The notes beneath the pieces were generated by a model that ran no database searches, was not told the DNA's origin, and saw only the letters and a list, made by a program, of their open reading frames with translations. Positions 32,872-42,174 of a DNA stretch of 64,000 bases are shown here, piece by piece. The translations under genes were made by a program, and so were the position numbers. Every line of letters begins with the position of its first letter. Within the stretch, counting starts at the first letter, position 1. The stretch comes from Streptomyces sp. NBC_00341 (GTDB taxonomy: Bacteria > Actinomycetota > Actinomycetes > Streptomycetales > Streptomycetaceae): the NCBI RefSeq assembly GCF_041435055.1, contig NZ_CP108002.1, forward strand, positions 1,240,001 through 1,304,000, read 5' to 3'.

Positions 32872-34266
32872 ATGGGCGGCCTCGGCGTGCGCTGGACCTT
32901 GCACGGCGACGGGAAGACGCCCGCACCGGGAGCGGTCGTCCGCCCCGACGAGCGGCTCTCCTGGCCGCGGACGTTCGTGCTGGGCGCCCAGCACGTGGTC
33001 GCGATGTTCGGCGCCTCGTTCGTCGCCCCGGTGCTCATGGGTCTCGACCCGAACCTGGCGATCATGATGTCGGGTGTCGCGACGGCCATCTTCCTGCTGG
33101 CCACGCGCGGGCAGGTGCCCAGCTATCTGGGCTGTTCGCTCTCGTTCGTCGGGGTTGCCGCGACCATCCGGGCCAGTGGCGGCAGCAGTGCCGTGGTCAC
33201 CGGGGCGGTCTTCGTGGTGGGGGCGGTGCTCTTCCTCGCCGGCCTCGCGGTGCAGCGGTTCGGCGCGCGGATCATCCACGCGGCGATGCCGCCCGTGGTG
33301 ACGGGTGCGGTCGTGATGCTGATCGGCTTCAACCTGGCGCCGGTCACCGCGTCGACGTACTGGCCGCAGGACCAGTGGACGGCCCTGCTGGTGATGCTGT
33401 TCACCGGACTGGCCGTGGTCTGTCTGCGCGGTTTCCTGTCCCGGATCGCGATCTTCCTCGGGCTGGTCTTCGGCTATGTCCTGTCCTGGGTTCTGGACCG
33501 GGTGTTCGGGAAGATCCACTCGCCCGCCGGGGGCGCCGAGGCCGTGGACCACTGGCGGCTGGACCTGTCGGGGGTGGGCAAGGCCGACTGGGTCGGGCTG
33601 CCGTCGTTCCACGCCCCGAGCTTCGAGTGGTCCGCGATCCTGGTCGCGCTGCCCGTGGTCATCGCGCTCATCGCGGAGAACGCCGGCCACGTGAAGGCGG
33701 TCGGCGAGATGACGGGCCGCTCGCTGGACGGCAAGCTCGGCACCGCGATCGCCGCGGACGGTGCCGCCTCGATGCTGTCGACCGCGGTCGGCGGTCCGCC
33801 GAACACGACGTACTCCGAGAACATCGGCGTGATGGCCGCGACCCGGGTGTACTCCACCGCGGCCTACTGGGCGGCCGCCTGCTTCGCCCTGCTGTTCGGT
33901 CTGTGCCCCAAGTTCGGCGCGGTCGTGGCGGTCATTCCGGGCGGGGTCCTCGGCGGCATCACGGTGATCCTCTACGGCATGATCGGTCTCCTCGGTGCCC
34001 AGATCTGGCTGAACGCCAAGGTCGATCTGCGCAACCCGCTGAACCTGGTACCGGCCGCGGCGGGCATCATCATCGGCGTCGGCGGGGTCAGCCTGAAGGT
34101 GTCCGACAACTTCGAGCTGAGCGGGATCGCGCTCGGCACCATCGTCGTGATCACCGGCTATCACGTGCTGCGGGCCTTCGCCCCGGCCCACCTCAAGACC
34201 CAGGAGCCGCTGCTCGACTCCGGGACCTCCGGCTACGACGGGAAGCCGCCGGCCGACGAAGCCTGA
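32872..34266 (+). CDS. NCS2 family uracil/xanthine permease
   Basis: A 464-aa nucleobase:cation symporter-2 with about 14 membrane segments. Seen: FVLGAQHVVAMFGASFVAPV, the QxxGxVP-like TRGQVPSYLGCSLSFVG, the substrate-site helix VVIALIAENAGHVKAVGEM and GGPPNTTYSENIGVMAATRV, both diagnostic for the family. The end is VITGYHVLRAFAP then a soluble tail. It probably imports uracil or xanthine with protons. ATG 32872 has AGGGAG before it. It is monocistronic, between the MFS gene and the convergent GNAT. Confidence 0.92.
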   Translation: MGGLGVRWTLHGDGKTPAPGAVVRPDERLSWPRTFVLGAQHVVAMFGASFVAPVLMGLDPNLAIMMSGVATAIFLLATRGQVPSYLGCSLSFVGVAATIRASGGSSAVVTGAVFVVGAVLFLAGLAVQRFGARIIHAAMPPVVTGAVVMLIGFNLAPVTASTYWPQDQWTALLVMLFTGLAVVCLRGFLSRIAIFLGLVFGYVLSWVLDRVFGKIHSPAGGAEAVDHWRLDLSGVGKADWVGLPSFHAPSFEWSAILVALPVVIALIAENAGHVKAVGEMTGRSLDGKLGTAIAADGAASMLSTAVGGPPNTTYSENIGVMAATRVYSTAAYWAAACFALLFGLCPKFGAVVAVIPGGVLGGITVILYGMIGLLGAQIWLNAKVDLRNPLNLVPAAAGIIIGVGGVSLKVSDNFELSGIALGTIVVITGYHVLRAFAPAHLKTQEPLLDSGTSGYDGKPPADEA

Positions 34267-34344
34267 CCGCCCGGCGGCCCGGGCGGTACGCATGGCCAGG
34301 CCGTCGACAGGCGGCGCGGCCAGCAGCAGTCGCCGTACCGGCGC

Positions 34345-35277
34345 TCAGAAGCAGTCGCCGTACCAGTGGACCGCGCCGGGCGCCGTGACCGCGGCGCGCA
34401 CCGACCCGGCCGGGGCGTGCAGCGGCCGTGCCATCCCCACGTGCTCCGTGACCTGCCCGGCGTCCGCCAGCAGGACCGGCAGTGCGGCCCGCACCCCGGG
34501 AGTGACGGGAATCCGGACCCGGGCCCTGGTCAGCCCCGCCGCACGGGCCCGGGAGCCGACGGCGGCGAACAGCGCCCCCAGACACGCGTCCGCACCCGCG
34601 AACTCGCGCACCTCCACGCACTCCCCCGCGTGCTGCGCCACGATCCAGCCGGTGAGCGCACCGGAAGCCGGGTCCCGCGCCACGAGCGACTGTTCGAGCG
34701 CGCCGTACCAGGCGGGCACGCGCACCGCCCAGTCCTCCGGGGCCCGCAGCGAGCTGAGCGGCCGCCGCGCGTTGTACGCGTGGTGCAGCGCGGCCACCTC
34801 CACGGCGTCCCGGGCCGTGGCCGCACGGACCGGGAAGGGCTCCGGAGCGGACGAGGGTGCGAGCGTCCCCTCGGTGTAGCTGCTCGCGAACTCCTGCCAC
34901 CCGGAGCCCCGGTAGACGCCGGGCGTTCCGGTGAACAGCAGCGACCATGCGCACTGTTCGGCCGTCATGGTGCGCTCCGCCGCCACCAGCAGCCGTCGCA
35001 CCAGTCCCTGCCCCCTGGCCTCGGGGCGGGTCGCCACGCTGCCGATGCCGCCGACCCTGCGCGGGGTGCCGTCCGCGTCCCGGATCAGCCTCGGTACGTA
35101 GACGACGACCGCGTCGATCCCCTCCCCCGCGTCGTTCTGCGCGACGAAGGTGTGCCGGTGGCGGTCCGGGTCGAGCGCGTGGAGGGCCGCGAGGTGCGGG
35201 GACTCGAAGCACCTCTTCCACAGGGCGGCCAGAGCCGGGTCGTCGGCCGGGGTGGCGGTGCGGACGGTGGCGCTCAC
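34345..35277 (-). CDS. GNAT acetyltransferase, Eis-like
   Basis: A 310-aa GNAT protein. The N-terminal acetyltransferase domain has VRTATPADDPALAALWKRCF, then the acetyl-CoA loop GSVATRPEARGQGLVRRLLV (about 78-97) and a strand LLFTGTPGVYRGSGWQ. The C-terminal half (about 140-310) is a second GNAT-like/SCP-like fold, as in Eis-type enzymes. GTG 35277 overlaps the stop of the upstream beta-helix gene (GTGA), so it is translationally coupled to the sugar-utilisation operon. A 14-base copy of its C-terminal codons (GCAGTCGCCGTACC) lies just past the stop. Possible role: acylation of an amino sugar or a product; unproven. Confidence 0.75.
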   Translation of the reverse strand: MSATVRTATPADDPALAALWKRCFESPHLAALHALDPDRHRHTFVAQNDAGEGIDAVVVYVPRLIRDADGTPRRVGGIGSVATRPEARGQGLVRRLLVAAERTMTAEQCAWSLLFTGTPGVYRGSGWQEFASSYTEGTLAPSSAPEPFPVRAATARDAVEVAALHHAYNARRPLSSLRAPEDWAVRVPAWYGALEQSLVARDPASGALTGWIVAQHAGECVEVREFAGADACLGALFAAVGSRARAAGLTRARVRIPVTPGVRAALPVLLADAGQVTEHVGMARPLHAPAGSVRAAVTAPGAVHWYGDCF

Positions 35278-37409
35278 AGGATCAGGTTCCCGTCCGTGCG
35301 CACCCGTTCGCCGTCCTTCGGCATCGCGCTGCGCCGGGCGCCGTCCTCCACGCACCCGGTGTGCAGGACCGAGTCCAGGGCTTCCGGGGCGAGATGGAGG
35401 ACGCCGCCGGTGAAGCGGCTGCCGGTCGCCGCGTAGTGGTTCACGCCGTCGGCGATGCGGATGTGCGCGGTGTCCGCCCCGGCGGCGGTGCTGCTGAGAC
35501 CGGTGAGGTCCCAGGTCGTGCTCCCGGAGCCGGCCGCCCGGCCGAGCAGCGCTCCCGCCTTGTTGCCGCCGGTGATCCTGGCGCCGCCGGTGACGGTGAT
35601 CCGCTGGTCGCGCACGCCGCTGAGTTCGATACCGGTGTTGTGGAACGTACCGCCGTCCAGTCGCAGATCGGCCGAGCCGACCGAGAGCGGGGCCGCGTCG
35701 TCGGCGCCGGTGACGGTGCAGTCGGTGAGGTGGACGGGGCCCGCACCGCGCAGGACGACACCGTCGACGCCCTTGAACGTGCAGCGCACGAAGTGGACGG
35801 GTGCGGTGACGGGAGTCTGGACGAGGACGGCTCCGGCGGGCGGTTCGAAGGAGCAGTCGCTGACGGTGGTCGGCCGGGTGGAGCGGTCTGAGCGCTGGGC
35901 GACGGCGAAGGTCTTCGCGGTGCAGCCGCGCACCTGGGCCCCGTCGGCGTTCACCGTGAGGGTGCCGGCCTGGTCGAAGGTGGGGCGGGCGATCACCGTG
36001 ACGTCGTCCAGGGTCAGATCCGTGATCTTGGTGTTGGCGGTGAACCAGGAGCAGACGTGTCTGCGTACGGTGATCCGCTTGGCGGAAATGCCCCACTGGG
36101 CACCCGAGTTGGCGATGTCCATGAGCCCGGAGTTGCCGTCGAAGAGCAGATCGTGTTCGTACTGGCCGTGGGTGGTGAAGGGGTTGCCGCCGGCGTCGTC
36201 GCCGTCGCCGTGGCAGTTCACGACGGTGCAGTAGGCGGAGGCGGTGAGGTCGTTGAGGTGGCGCACGTTGCTCGTGGTGCAGTCGGCCACCCGCCCGTAC
36301 AGGCAGTAGATCTGCTGGGTGAGGTAGCCCGCGCCGCCGTACTCGACGGTGGGCGGGTTCTTCAGCGAGCAGCTCTCGGTACGGAAGCGGGTGCACCAGC
36401 GGCGCATGACGACCGGCCAGAAGGTGCCGGTGGCGTGGATGCCGGAGACGTCGCAGCCGACGGCGTACTCGAAGCTGACGGGGTGGGAGCCGGTGTACTC
36501 GTCGGGGCCGGCGCCCTCGAAGAGCATGTTGCGGATGTGGCTGTTGCGGACCGGCTCGATCCGGGTCCAGTTGAGGGTGCGGCCGGCGGCGAGTTCCCAG
36601 CCGTTGAGGTAGCCGATCCGGATGTGGCCCGCGTCGATGATCTCGGTGACCTCGACCAGCTTCTGGAGCTCGCGCTCGTCACCGCCGCCGCCCTCGACCG
36701 GGTCGACCTGCACCGACCACCACTGACCGACCTCGAAGGCCTTCGCGTCGGGAACCGGGAAGGTGTCGGTGAGTTCGATGACCTTGCCGGAGAGCGGGTG
36801 CGTGACGGTGGTGTCGGTGACGGTGCCTCGGAAGGAGAGGACGGCGCCGAAGGGGTTGTCGTGGGTGTTCTTCTCGATGCCTGTGGTGTGGATGTGGTGT
36901 CCGCCGAAGTCGAGTTCGATGTTCGAGCGGTCGAAGAGGTGGCGCTTGGTGAACAGGAGGTCGGTGTGGGCCTCGATGCGGTGGACGCTGTTGTCGTTGA
37001 CCATGGCGTCGAGTGCTGCGTCGGCCGGGGTCTTGGCGTCGAAGTGGCCGAAGGTGCGGAAGTCGAGCGTTCCGGTGTGGAGCTGGTGCCAGCGGCCGGT
37101 CTTCGCCCCGTCGGGGGCGATGACGGTGCCGCCGTTGTGGGCGGCGGTGGACTTCTTGTTCCAGCGCAGGGCCATCGCGCCGCCGTCACCGGGGGTCCGG
37201 TAGCCGGCCAGCAGGATCTGGGTGCCATCGGCCAGTGGCTTGGTGTTCAGGGCCCGCAGCGCGGCGACCGTGTCCAGGTTCAGTACGTCGCCGGTGTGGG
37301 CGGGGGTGGCCTGGGCGGACCCGGCGGCCACGGCCGAACCGGCCATGACCAGACCGGCGAGACCCGAGGCCCGCAGCAGATTCCGGCGGGACGAAGCGTT
37401 CGCGGACAT
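35274..37409 (-). CDS. Tat-exported right-handed beta-helix protein (copy A)
   Basis: A 711-aa secreted protein. The Tat signal is SSRRNLLRASGLAGLVMAGS (about 6-25), cleaved after SAQA. An N-terminal domain (40-190) leads to HGGHHIHTT-like turns and a long repeat-rich region (about 250-680) with many parallel-beta coils (RNSHIRNMLFEGAG, CDVSGIHATGTFWP, DCTTSNVRHLNDLT, DLTLDDVTVIARPT). This is the fold of polysaccharide lyases, epimerases and phage tailspikes. Catalytic residues cannot be assigned. The first 190 codons are almost identical in DNA to copy B at 43251, while the rest is only moderately similar. It lies in an operon with SDR, amidohydrolase, dehydratase and aminotransferase genes. 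Confidence 0.85.
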   Translation of the reverse strand: MSANASSRRNLLRASGLAGLVMAGSAVAAGSAQATPAHTGDVLNLDTVAALRALNTKPLADGTQILLAGYRTPGDGGAMALRWNKKSTAAHNGGTVIAPDGAKTGRWHQLHTGTLDFRTFGHFDAKTPADAALDAMVNDNSVHRIEAHTDLLFTKRHLFDRSNIELDFGGHHIHTTGIEKNTHDNPFGAVLSFRGTVTDTTVTHPLSGKVIELTDTFPVPDAKAFEVGQWWSVQVDPVEGGGGDERELQKLVEVTEIIDAGHIRIGYLNGWELAAGRTLNWTRIEPVRNSHIRNMLFEGAGPDEYTGSHPVSFEYAVGCDVSGIHATGTFWPVVMRRWCTRFRTESCSLKNPPTVEYGGAGYLTQQIYCLYGRVADCTTSNVRHLNDLTASAYCTVVNCHGDGDDAGGNPFTTHGQYEHDLLFDGNSGLMDIANSGAQWGISAKRITVRRHVCSWFTANTKITDLTLDDVTVIARPTFDQAGTLTVNADGAQVRGCTAKTFAVAQRSDRSTRPTTVSDCSFEPPAGAVLVQTPVTAPVHFVRCTFKGVDGVVLRGAGPVHLTDCTVTGADDAAPLSVGSADLRLDGGTFHNTGIELSGVRDQRITVTGGARITGGNKAGALLGRAAGSGSTTWDLTGLSSTAAGADTAHIRIADGVNHYAATGSRFTGGVLHLAPEALDSVLHTGCVEDGARRSAMPKDGERVRTDGNLIL
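36807..37376 (-). repeat. 570-bp block shared with copy B (inverted)
   Basis: Reverse complement nearly identical (about 99%, only a handful of differences seen) to 43299-43868. It covers codons from the Tat signal to SFRGTVTDTT; similarity drops sharply outside it. Confidence 0.9.
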
Positions 37410-37483
37410 GACGGAGGTGCTCCTCGCGTGGTCGGTGCGTGCTCGATGGGGCTCGAAGGGAACCGGCTGCCGCCCGGTCGCGG

Positions 37484-38323
37484 TCAGATCGTGCTGCGGT
37501 ACGGCGGCATGAAGCGCATCCGCGGCATCTGGTCGGCCAGCACCCCGCCGTCCACGACGATCCGCGTCCCGGTGAGGTAGGCACCGGCGTCGGAGGCGAG
37601 CAGCAGCAGGGCGCCCACGCACTCGTCGGGCTGTGCGTACCGGCCGAGCGGGATGCGCTCGCGGTACGCGGACTCGAAGGCCTCCCGGTCGAAGGGGAAC
37701 TCGCCGTCGATGGGGGTCTCGACCATTCCGGGGGCCAGGGTGTTGGCGGTGATGCCGTACGGGGCGAGCTCGACCGCCAGGGTCTCGGTGAGCAGTTGGG
37801 CGGCGGCCTTGGAGGCGTTGTAGTGGGCCAGGCCCGCTTCGGCCACCAGGGCGTTCTTCGAGGTGATGGTGATGATGCGGCCGGCCACGGAGTCCGCCGT
37901 CATGTGTTCGGCGACGCGCTGGCTGAGGAAGAACACCGCGTCCACGTTGACCCGCATGATGTGCGACCAGCTGGCCGGGGTGATCTCGTTGAAGCGTTCC
38001 AGCGCCGCCGTGCCCGCGTTGTTGACCAGGATGTGCAGCGGACCGTTGTCGGCGCGCACCGCGTCGGCGAAGCCGGCCAGCGCGTCGATGTCCGCGAGGT
38101 CCTGGCCGTACACCCGGCAGCGCCGCCCGAGCGCCTCGACCTCCGCCCGGGTCCGCTCGATGCCCTCCGCCCCCGGTAGGTCGACGAGCACCAGATCGGC
38201 GCCCGCCTCCGCCAGTCCCACGGCGAAGGACCGGCCGAGGCCCCGGGCGGCCCCGGTCACGAGCGCGGTGCGGCCGGTCAGGTCGAAGCGGTCGGTGCCG
38301 CGGGGCGGGACGGCTGCGGTCAT
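37484..38323 (-). CDS. SDR oxidoreductase (sugar-acid dehydrogenase type)
   Basis: A 279-aa classical SDR. Seen: LTGRTALVTGAARGLGRSFA (cofactor loop about 22-29), VDLPGAEG with Asp after the second strand (favours NAD), NNAGTAALERF, IITITSKNALVAEAGLAHYNASK with the Ser/Tyr/Lys triad, and PGMVETPI. The nearest functional types are gluconate-5-dehydrogenase and 2-keto-3-deoxy-sugar-acid dehydrogenases. GGAGGAG precedes ATG 38323. It lies 173 bases downstream of the amidohydrolase and 74 bases before the beta-helix gene. Confidence 0.85.
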   Translation of the reverse strand: MTAAVPPRGTDRFDLTGRTALVTGAARGLGRSFAVGLAEAGADLVLVDLPGAEGIERTRAEVEALGRRCRVYGQDLADIDALAGFADAVRADNGPLHILVNNAGTAALERFNEITPASWSHIMRVNVDAVFFLSQRVAEHMTADSVAGRIITITSKNALVAEAGLAHYNASKAAAQLLTETLAVELAPYGITANTLAPGMVETPIDGEFPFDREAFESAYRERIPLGRYAQPDECVGALLLLASDAGAYLTGTRIVVDGGVLADQMPRMRFMPPYRSTI

Positions 38324-38496
38324 GGCGGGGCTCCTCCAGGCGGAGAGATACGGAACAGGGCCTTGCCTTCGGGCTGGGTCGGGCCGCCGCGCGAGGGGAC
38401 ACATGGGTGAGTGCGCGGCGGCCCTGCTACCGGCCGGCGCCCCTGGACAGGGGGTGAACCGGGGCGCCGTACCGGTAGTTCGGGGGGAACGGCGGG

Positions 38497-39342
38497 TCAG
38501 CCGTTCAGGCCCAGCAGATCGAGCGAGGGCCGGTGGATGATCTCCTCGATCGCGTCCGCGTCCAGCGGCGGCAGCCCGGGGATGCCGGGGATACGGGCGA
38601 TCTCCCGGAGCCCCTTCACCGAGTCGTCGACCGTCGTGAACGGGTAGTCGCTGCCGAACAGCACCTTGTGGAAGACCCCGTAGTCCTGGACCAGCCGGAG
38701 GCTGTGCCAGAGCTGGAAGGGCCGGTAGTGCAGGGCGCTGAGGTCGGCGTACACGTGCGGGTGCTTGCGGATGACCGCGATGCACTCGCCCTCGAAGGGG
38801 TGGCCGAGGTGGGCCAGGACCATCCGCAGCTCGGGATGGCGGATGGCGACCGCGTCCAGGTGGCGGGGCATCGCCCACTCCAGCGGCGCGCTGGACACGA
38901 ACGTTGTGCCGGTGTGCACCAGGAGCGGCAGCCCGTGCCGTTCGGCGTACGTGTACAGCTCGTCGTACTCCTCCGCGGCCGGGTCGAAGCCCGCGTACAT
39001 CGGCATCAGCTTGATGCCGCGCAGGCCCAGCTCCTGGTGGCCGTAGCGCAGCTCCTCCTGCCAGCCGGGCTGGGTGGGGTCGAGCGCCAGGTAGCCGATC
39101 AGCCGGTCGGGGTGTTTCCCCACGTACGCGGCCACGGCGGCGTCGTCGACCCAGAGGCCGCTGCGTCTGGCCTTGCCGCCGACGACGATCGTGCGGGTGG
39201 AGTCGGGCGCCGTGGCGGCGTACTCCTCCCACTTCACCGTGAGGTCGACCTCGCCCGCGTGGGCGCGGGCGGAGTCGGAGCTGAACGGGTCGGTGAAGTC
39301 GTGGCTGTGCCGGAAGAGATGGGAGTGGACGTCGGTGATCAT
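38497..39342 (-). CDS. Amidohydrolase family protein (ACMSD/lactonase-like)
   Basis: A 281-aa TIM-barrel metal-dependent hydrolase of the amidohydrolase_2 group, which includes sugar-acid lactonases and ACMSD-type decarboxylases. Seen: MITDVHSHLFRHS with the first HxH metal pair, GLRGIKLMPMYAGF with the barrel Lys, LLVHTGTTF (His), LAHLGHPFEGE (His) and VLFGSDYPFT with the last Asp. The start ATG 39342 overlaps the stop of the dehydratase gene upstream (ATGA). Operon partners suggest hydrolysis of a sugar lactone before dehydration, by analogy with fucose/rhamnose pathways. Confidence 0.82.
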   Translation of the reverse strand: MITDVHSHLFRHSHDFTDPFSSDSARAHAGEVDLTVKWEEYAATAPDSTRTIVVGGKARRSGLWVDDAAVAAYVGKHPDRLIGYLALDPTQPGWQEELRYGHQELGLRGIKLMPMYAGFDPAAEEYDELYTYAERHGLPLLVHTGTTFVSSAPLEWAMPRHLDAVAIRHPELRMVLAHLGHPFEGECIAVIRKHPHVYADLSALHYRPFQLWHSLRLVQDYGVFHKVLFGSDYPFTTVDDSVKGLREIARIPGIPGLPPLDADAIEEIIHRPSLDLLGLNG

Positions 39343-40526
39343 GTGCGGTTCCGCTTCTCCCAGCCGTCCGCGAACATGTTCCAGAAGCGGTGGCTGGGCG
39401 GGTGTTCCTCGAAGACCTCGTCGACGAGTTCGACGCCGAGCCCGGGGGCGGTCGGCAGCCCGATGCGGCCGTCCTTCATCGGGAGGGTGCCCTTGAGGGC
39501 GTCGAAGACGAACGGCTCCAGGAGCCCGTCGAAGGTTTCGAGGATCTTGAAGTTGGGGATTCCGAGCGCCGCGTGCACCGAGACGGTGGTGCAGAGCGGC
39601 GAGTTGGAGTTGTGCGGGGCGACGAGCATGCCGTGGGTGTCGGCGATCGCGGCGAGCTTCCTGACCTCGGTGAAGCCGCCGGCCATCGACAGGTCGGGCT
39701 GGATGATGTCGACGGCGTTGGTGGCGAAGAGCTGCTTGTACTCGTAGCGGTTGTGGAAGTGCTCGCCGCCGGAGATCGGGAAAGTGGCGCGCTGGCGCAG
39801 TTCCGCGTACCGCTCGATGTGGGTCCAGGGCATCGGCTCCTCGAACCAGCCGATGTCGAACGGTTCCAGTTCCCGTACGAGACGGGCGGCGGTCGGCATC
39901 GCGAAGCGGGCGTGGCCCTCGATGAAGAGGTCGATGTCCGGTCCGATGGCTTCGCGGACGGCGGCGACGAGGTCGATGGAGCGGCGCAGTTCGGCGCGTT
40001 CCAGCTCGTGCAGGCCCGGGCCGAAGGGGTCGAACTTGAGGGCGGTGAAGCCCTTGGCGACGGTCTCCTTCGCCTTGGCCGCGAAGGTCTCGGGCTCGCG
40101 TTCCCCGGTGTACCAGCCGTTGGCGTAGACGCGTACGTCGTCGCGGCAGGCGCCGCCGGTCAGCCGGTAGGCGGGGACGCCGAGCGCCTTGCCCATCAGG
40201 TCGTACATCGCCTGGTCGAGGCCGGACAGGGCGACGCCGCCCATGTCGCCGCCGCGCAGGAAGTCGCCCTGGTAGACGCGGAGCCAGAGTTCCTCGACGT
40301 CGAAGGGGTCGGCGCCGATCAGGTGGCGCCGGGCGATGGCCTCGGTGAGCGCGCAGACCTCGCCGACCCGGTAGGGGTGGGTGATCTCCCCGATGCCGGA
40401 CAGGCCCTCGTCGGTGTGGACCCGGACGTAGCCGAAGTCGCGCCAGGAGGTGCCGAGCATCAGGGTCTCGACGCGGGTGATCCGTCCGGCGGGGCCGACG
40501 GGGCGGGTGCGGTTGACGGTCAGCAT
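39339..40526 (-). CDS. Mandelate racemase/enolase superfamily dehydratase
   Basis: A 395-aa enolase-superfamily enzyme. The N-terminal capping domain reads RITRVETLMLGTSWRDFGYV. The barrel has FTALKFDPFGPG (catalytic Lys region), metal ligands in LFIEGHARF, WFEEPMPWT and ISGGEHFHN, and VAPHNSNSP with the general-base His. The ALKFDPFGPG and GEHF pattern is closest to galactonate/gluconate-type acid-sugar dehydratases. It probably forms a 2-keto-3-deoxy sugar acid. Its ATG overlaps the aminotransferase stop (TGATG). Confidence 0.87.
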   Translation of the reverse strand: MLTVNRTRPVGPAGRITRVETLMLGTSWRDFGYVRVHTDEGLSGIGEITHPYRVGEVCALTEAIARRHLIGADPFDVEELWLRVYQGDFLRGGDMGGVALSGLDQAMYDLMGKALGVPAYRLTGGACRDDVRVYANGWYTGEREPETFAAKAKETVAKGFTALKFDPFGPGLHELERAELRRSIDLVAAVREAIGPDIDLFIEGHARFAMPTAARLVRELEPFDIGWFEEPMPWTHIERYAELRQRATFPISGGEHFHNRYEYKQLFATNAVDIIQPDLSMAGGFTEVRKLAAIADTHGMLVAPHNSNSPLCTTVSVHAALGIPNFKILETFDGLLEPFVFDALKGTLPMKDGRIGLPTAPGLGVELVDEVFEEHPPSHRFWNMFADGWEKRNRT

Positions 40527-41896
40527 CAGCGGGTCGCTCCACCCATGGTCGAGGTGTTCTCCAGGTCGCGGGCGCCGCCGTCGGCGAGGACGGCCTTGAC
40601 CGCGGCCTCCGTGCCCTCGATCAGGCGGTCCACGTCGGCGTCGGTGTGCGCGTAGCTGATGTGGCTGCGCTTGAGGTTGAGCGGCAGCTCGAACAGGCCG
40701 TGCTCCAGGAGCTTGCGGCGGTAGCCGACGAACAGCGAGGCGTCGTTGTTCAGCAGGTCCGCGTAGGTGCGGGGGGCCTCGCCTGGCATGAAGTAGCTGA
40801 CGAAGACGGAGCCGTAGCCGGTGACGACGGCGGGGACGCCGAGGCGCTCGTACAGTCCGGTCAGTTCGGTGCGGACGCGGCCGCCGAGCCGGAAGACGTG
40901 GTCGTGGACCGGCTCCTCGCGGAGTTTGCGCAGGGTGGCGAGGGCGGCTGCGACGACGGAGGGGTGGCCGTTGTACGTGCCGGCGAAGAAGGCCGGGGCG
41001 CCGGGGCGGGTGGAGAAGAGGTCCATCAGCTCTGCGCGGCCGCCGATCGCGCCGACGGGGGCGCCGTTGGCGATGGCCTTGCCGAGGGTGGTGAGGTCGG
41101 GGGTGACGCCGGAGATCTGCTGCCAGCCGCCCAGCGCGTGGCGGAAGCCGGTGATGACCTCGTCGAAGATCAGGACGCTGCCGGCCTTCGTGGTCTCCTC
41201 GCGCAGCGTGGTGAGGAACTCCTGGTACGGCAGGAGCGCGCCGACGTTGTGCGGGACGGGTTCGACGATGACGGCGGCGATGTCGGAGCCGTGCTCGGCG
41301 AAGGTGCGCCGGACGGCCTCGCTGTCGTTGAACGGCAGGACGAGGGTGGCTTCGAGGACCTCGGGCAGGATGCCTGTCGAGATCGGGTCGTGGCCGCCGA
41401 CCTTCTCGGGCGCGGAGATGACGTTGAGGCTCACCGAGTCGTGCCAGCCGTGGTAGCAGCCCTGGAACTTGACGACGAGGCGGCGGCCGGTGGCGGCGCG
41501 GGAGACCCGCAGCGCGTGGAACGTGGCCTCGCTGCCGGTGCTGGTGAGCAGCACCTTCTCGATCGAGGGGATCAGCTCGGTGAGCTGCTCTGCGAGGAGG
41601 ACCTCGCCCTCGGTGACGCCGACGCCCATGTGGCCGAGGGTCGCGCCGGCCTCGGCGGTGGCGGCGGCCACGTCGGGGTCGTTGTGGCCGAGCAGCGGCG
41701 GGCCGAACGCCGAGTGGAAGTCGGTGTACTCGCGTCCGTCGGCGGTTCGGAACCGTGCTCCGTCGGTCCCGGTGACGACCAGGTCGGTCAGTCCGGGAAC
41801 GCTGCGCTGACCGCTGTTCACGCCGCCGGGTACGACCTGGCGGGCGCGTTCGGCGAGTCGGGCTCCGGATTCGTTGCCTACCGGGCCTGAACTCAT
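40526..41896 (-). CDS. Class III aminotransferase / GSA aminomutase-like
   Basis: A 456-aa PLP enzyme. Seen: VVPGGVNSGQRSVPGL, SAFGPPLLGHNDPDV, TSTGSEATFHALRVSRA (PLP phosphate loop), FQGCYHGWHD (stacking aromatic), LIFDEVITGFRHA (Asp to the pyridine N) and TTLGKAIANGAPVGAIGG with the Schiff-base Lys. These are shared with glutamate-1-semialdehyde 2,1-aminomutases, but this is no hemL: haem genes are absent and the sequence lies at the head of a sugar-acid operon. It may transaminate an amino-sugar-derived keto acid or aldehyde. ATG 41896 is the first gene of the minus operon facing the IclR operators. Confidence 0.87.
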   Translation of the reverse strand: MSSGPVGNESGARLAERARQVVPGGVNSGQRSVPGLTDLVVTGTDGARFRTADGREYTDFHSAFGPPLLGHNDPDVAAATAEAGATLGHMGVGVTEGEVLLAEQLTELIPSIEKVLLTSTGSEATFHALRVSRAATGRRLVVKFQGCYHGWHDSVSLNVISAPEKVGGHDPISTGILPEVLEATLVLPFNDSEAVRRTFAEHGSDIAAVIVEPVPHNVGALLPYQEFLTTLREETTKAGSVLIFDEVITGFRHALGGWQQISGVTPDLTTLGKAIANGAPVGAIGGRAELMDLFSTRPGAPAFFAGTYNGHPSVVAAALATLRKLREEPVHDHVFRLGGRVRTELTGLYERLGVPAVVTGYGSVFVSYFMPGEAPRTYADLLNNDASLFVGYRRKLLEHGLFELPLNLKRSHISYAHTDADVDRLIEGTEAAVKAVLADGGARDLENTSTMGGATR

Positions 41897-42035
41897 GGTG
41901 CTTGCTCCTTGCGTCGAGAGTCGTCGGTTTTCGCGGGCCCTGCCCGGCCCGTGAGTCCCTGGCGCCATCCGCCCGGCAGTCGCCGCAGGAAGAGGTGATC
42001 CGTGGTGCTCGGTACTGCGTTTCACTTTTTCAGAA

Positions 42036-42060
42036 CACTGTTCTGTAGAGCAGAACAGTG
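42036..42060. promoter_or_regulatory. IclR operator 1
   Basis: A perfect inverted repeat, CACTGTTCTG (42036-42045), 5 bases, CAGAACAGTG (42051-42060), in the AT-rich divergent region between the aminotransferase and iclR. A further half-site CAGAACACTG (42031-42040) overlaps its left arm. Confidence 0.8.
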
Positions 42061-42174
42061 CCTGGATATTACGTCCGCCCCTGAGACCGGTCAACCCCCT
42101 TTCGGCCACTCAAGGCGCCGATTTCCGGGTTTTCTTGACTCGCACGTGCACCACAAGACCCCACAGGCACTAGG

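Noticed and set aside
35274..38402. A single 1042-aa frame joining beta-helix copy A with upstream sequence
   Set aside because: The part above 37409 is out of frame with the SDR gene and Arg/His rich. The Tat signal marks the true start at 37409.
40526..41896. hemL (tetrapyrrole biosynthesis)
   Set aside because: Only family motifs support it; context is a sugar-acid operon with no haem genes.
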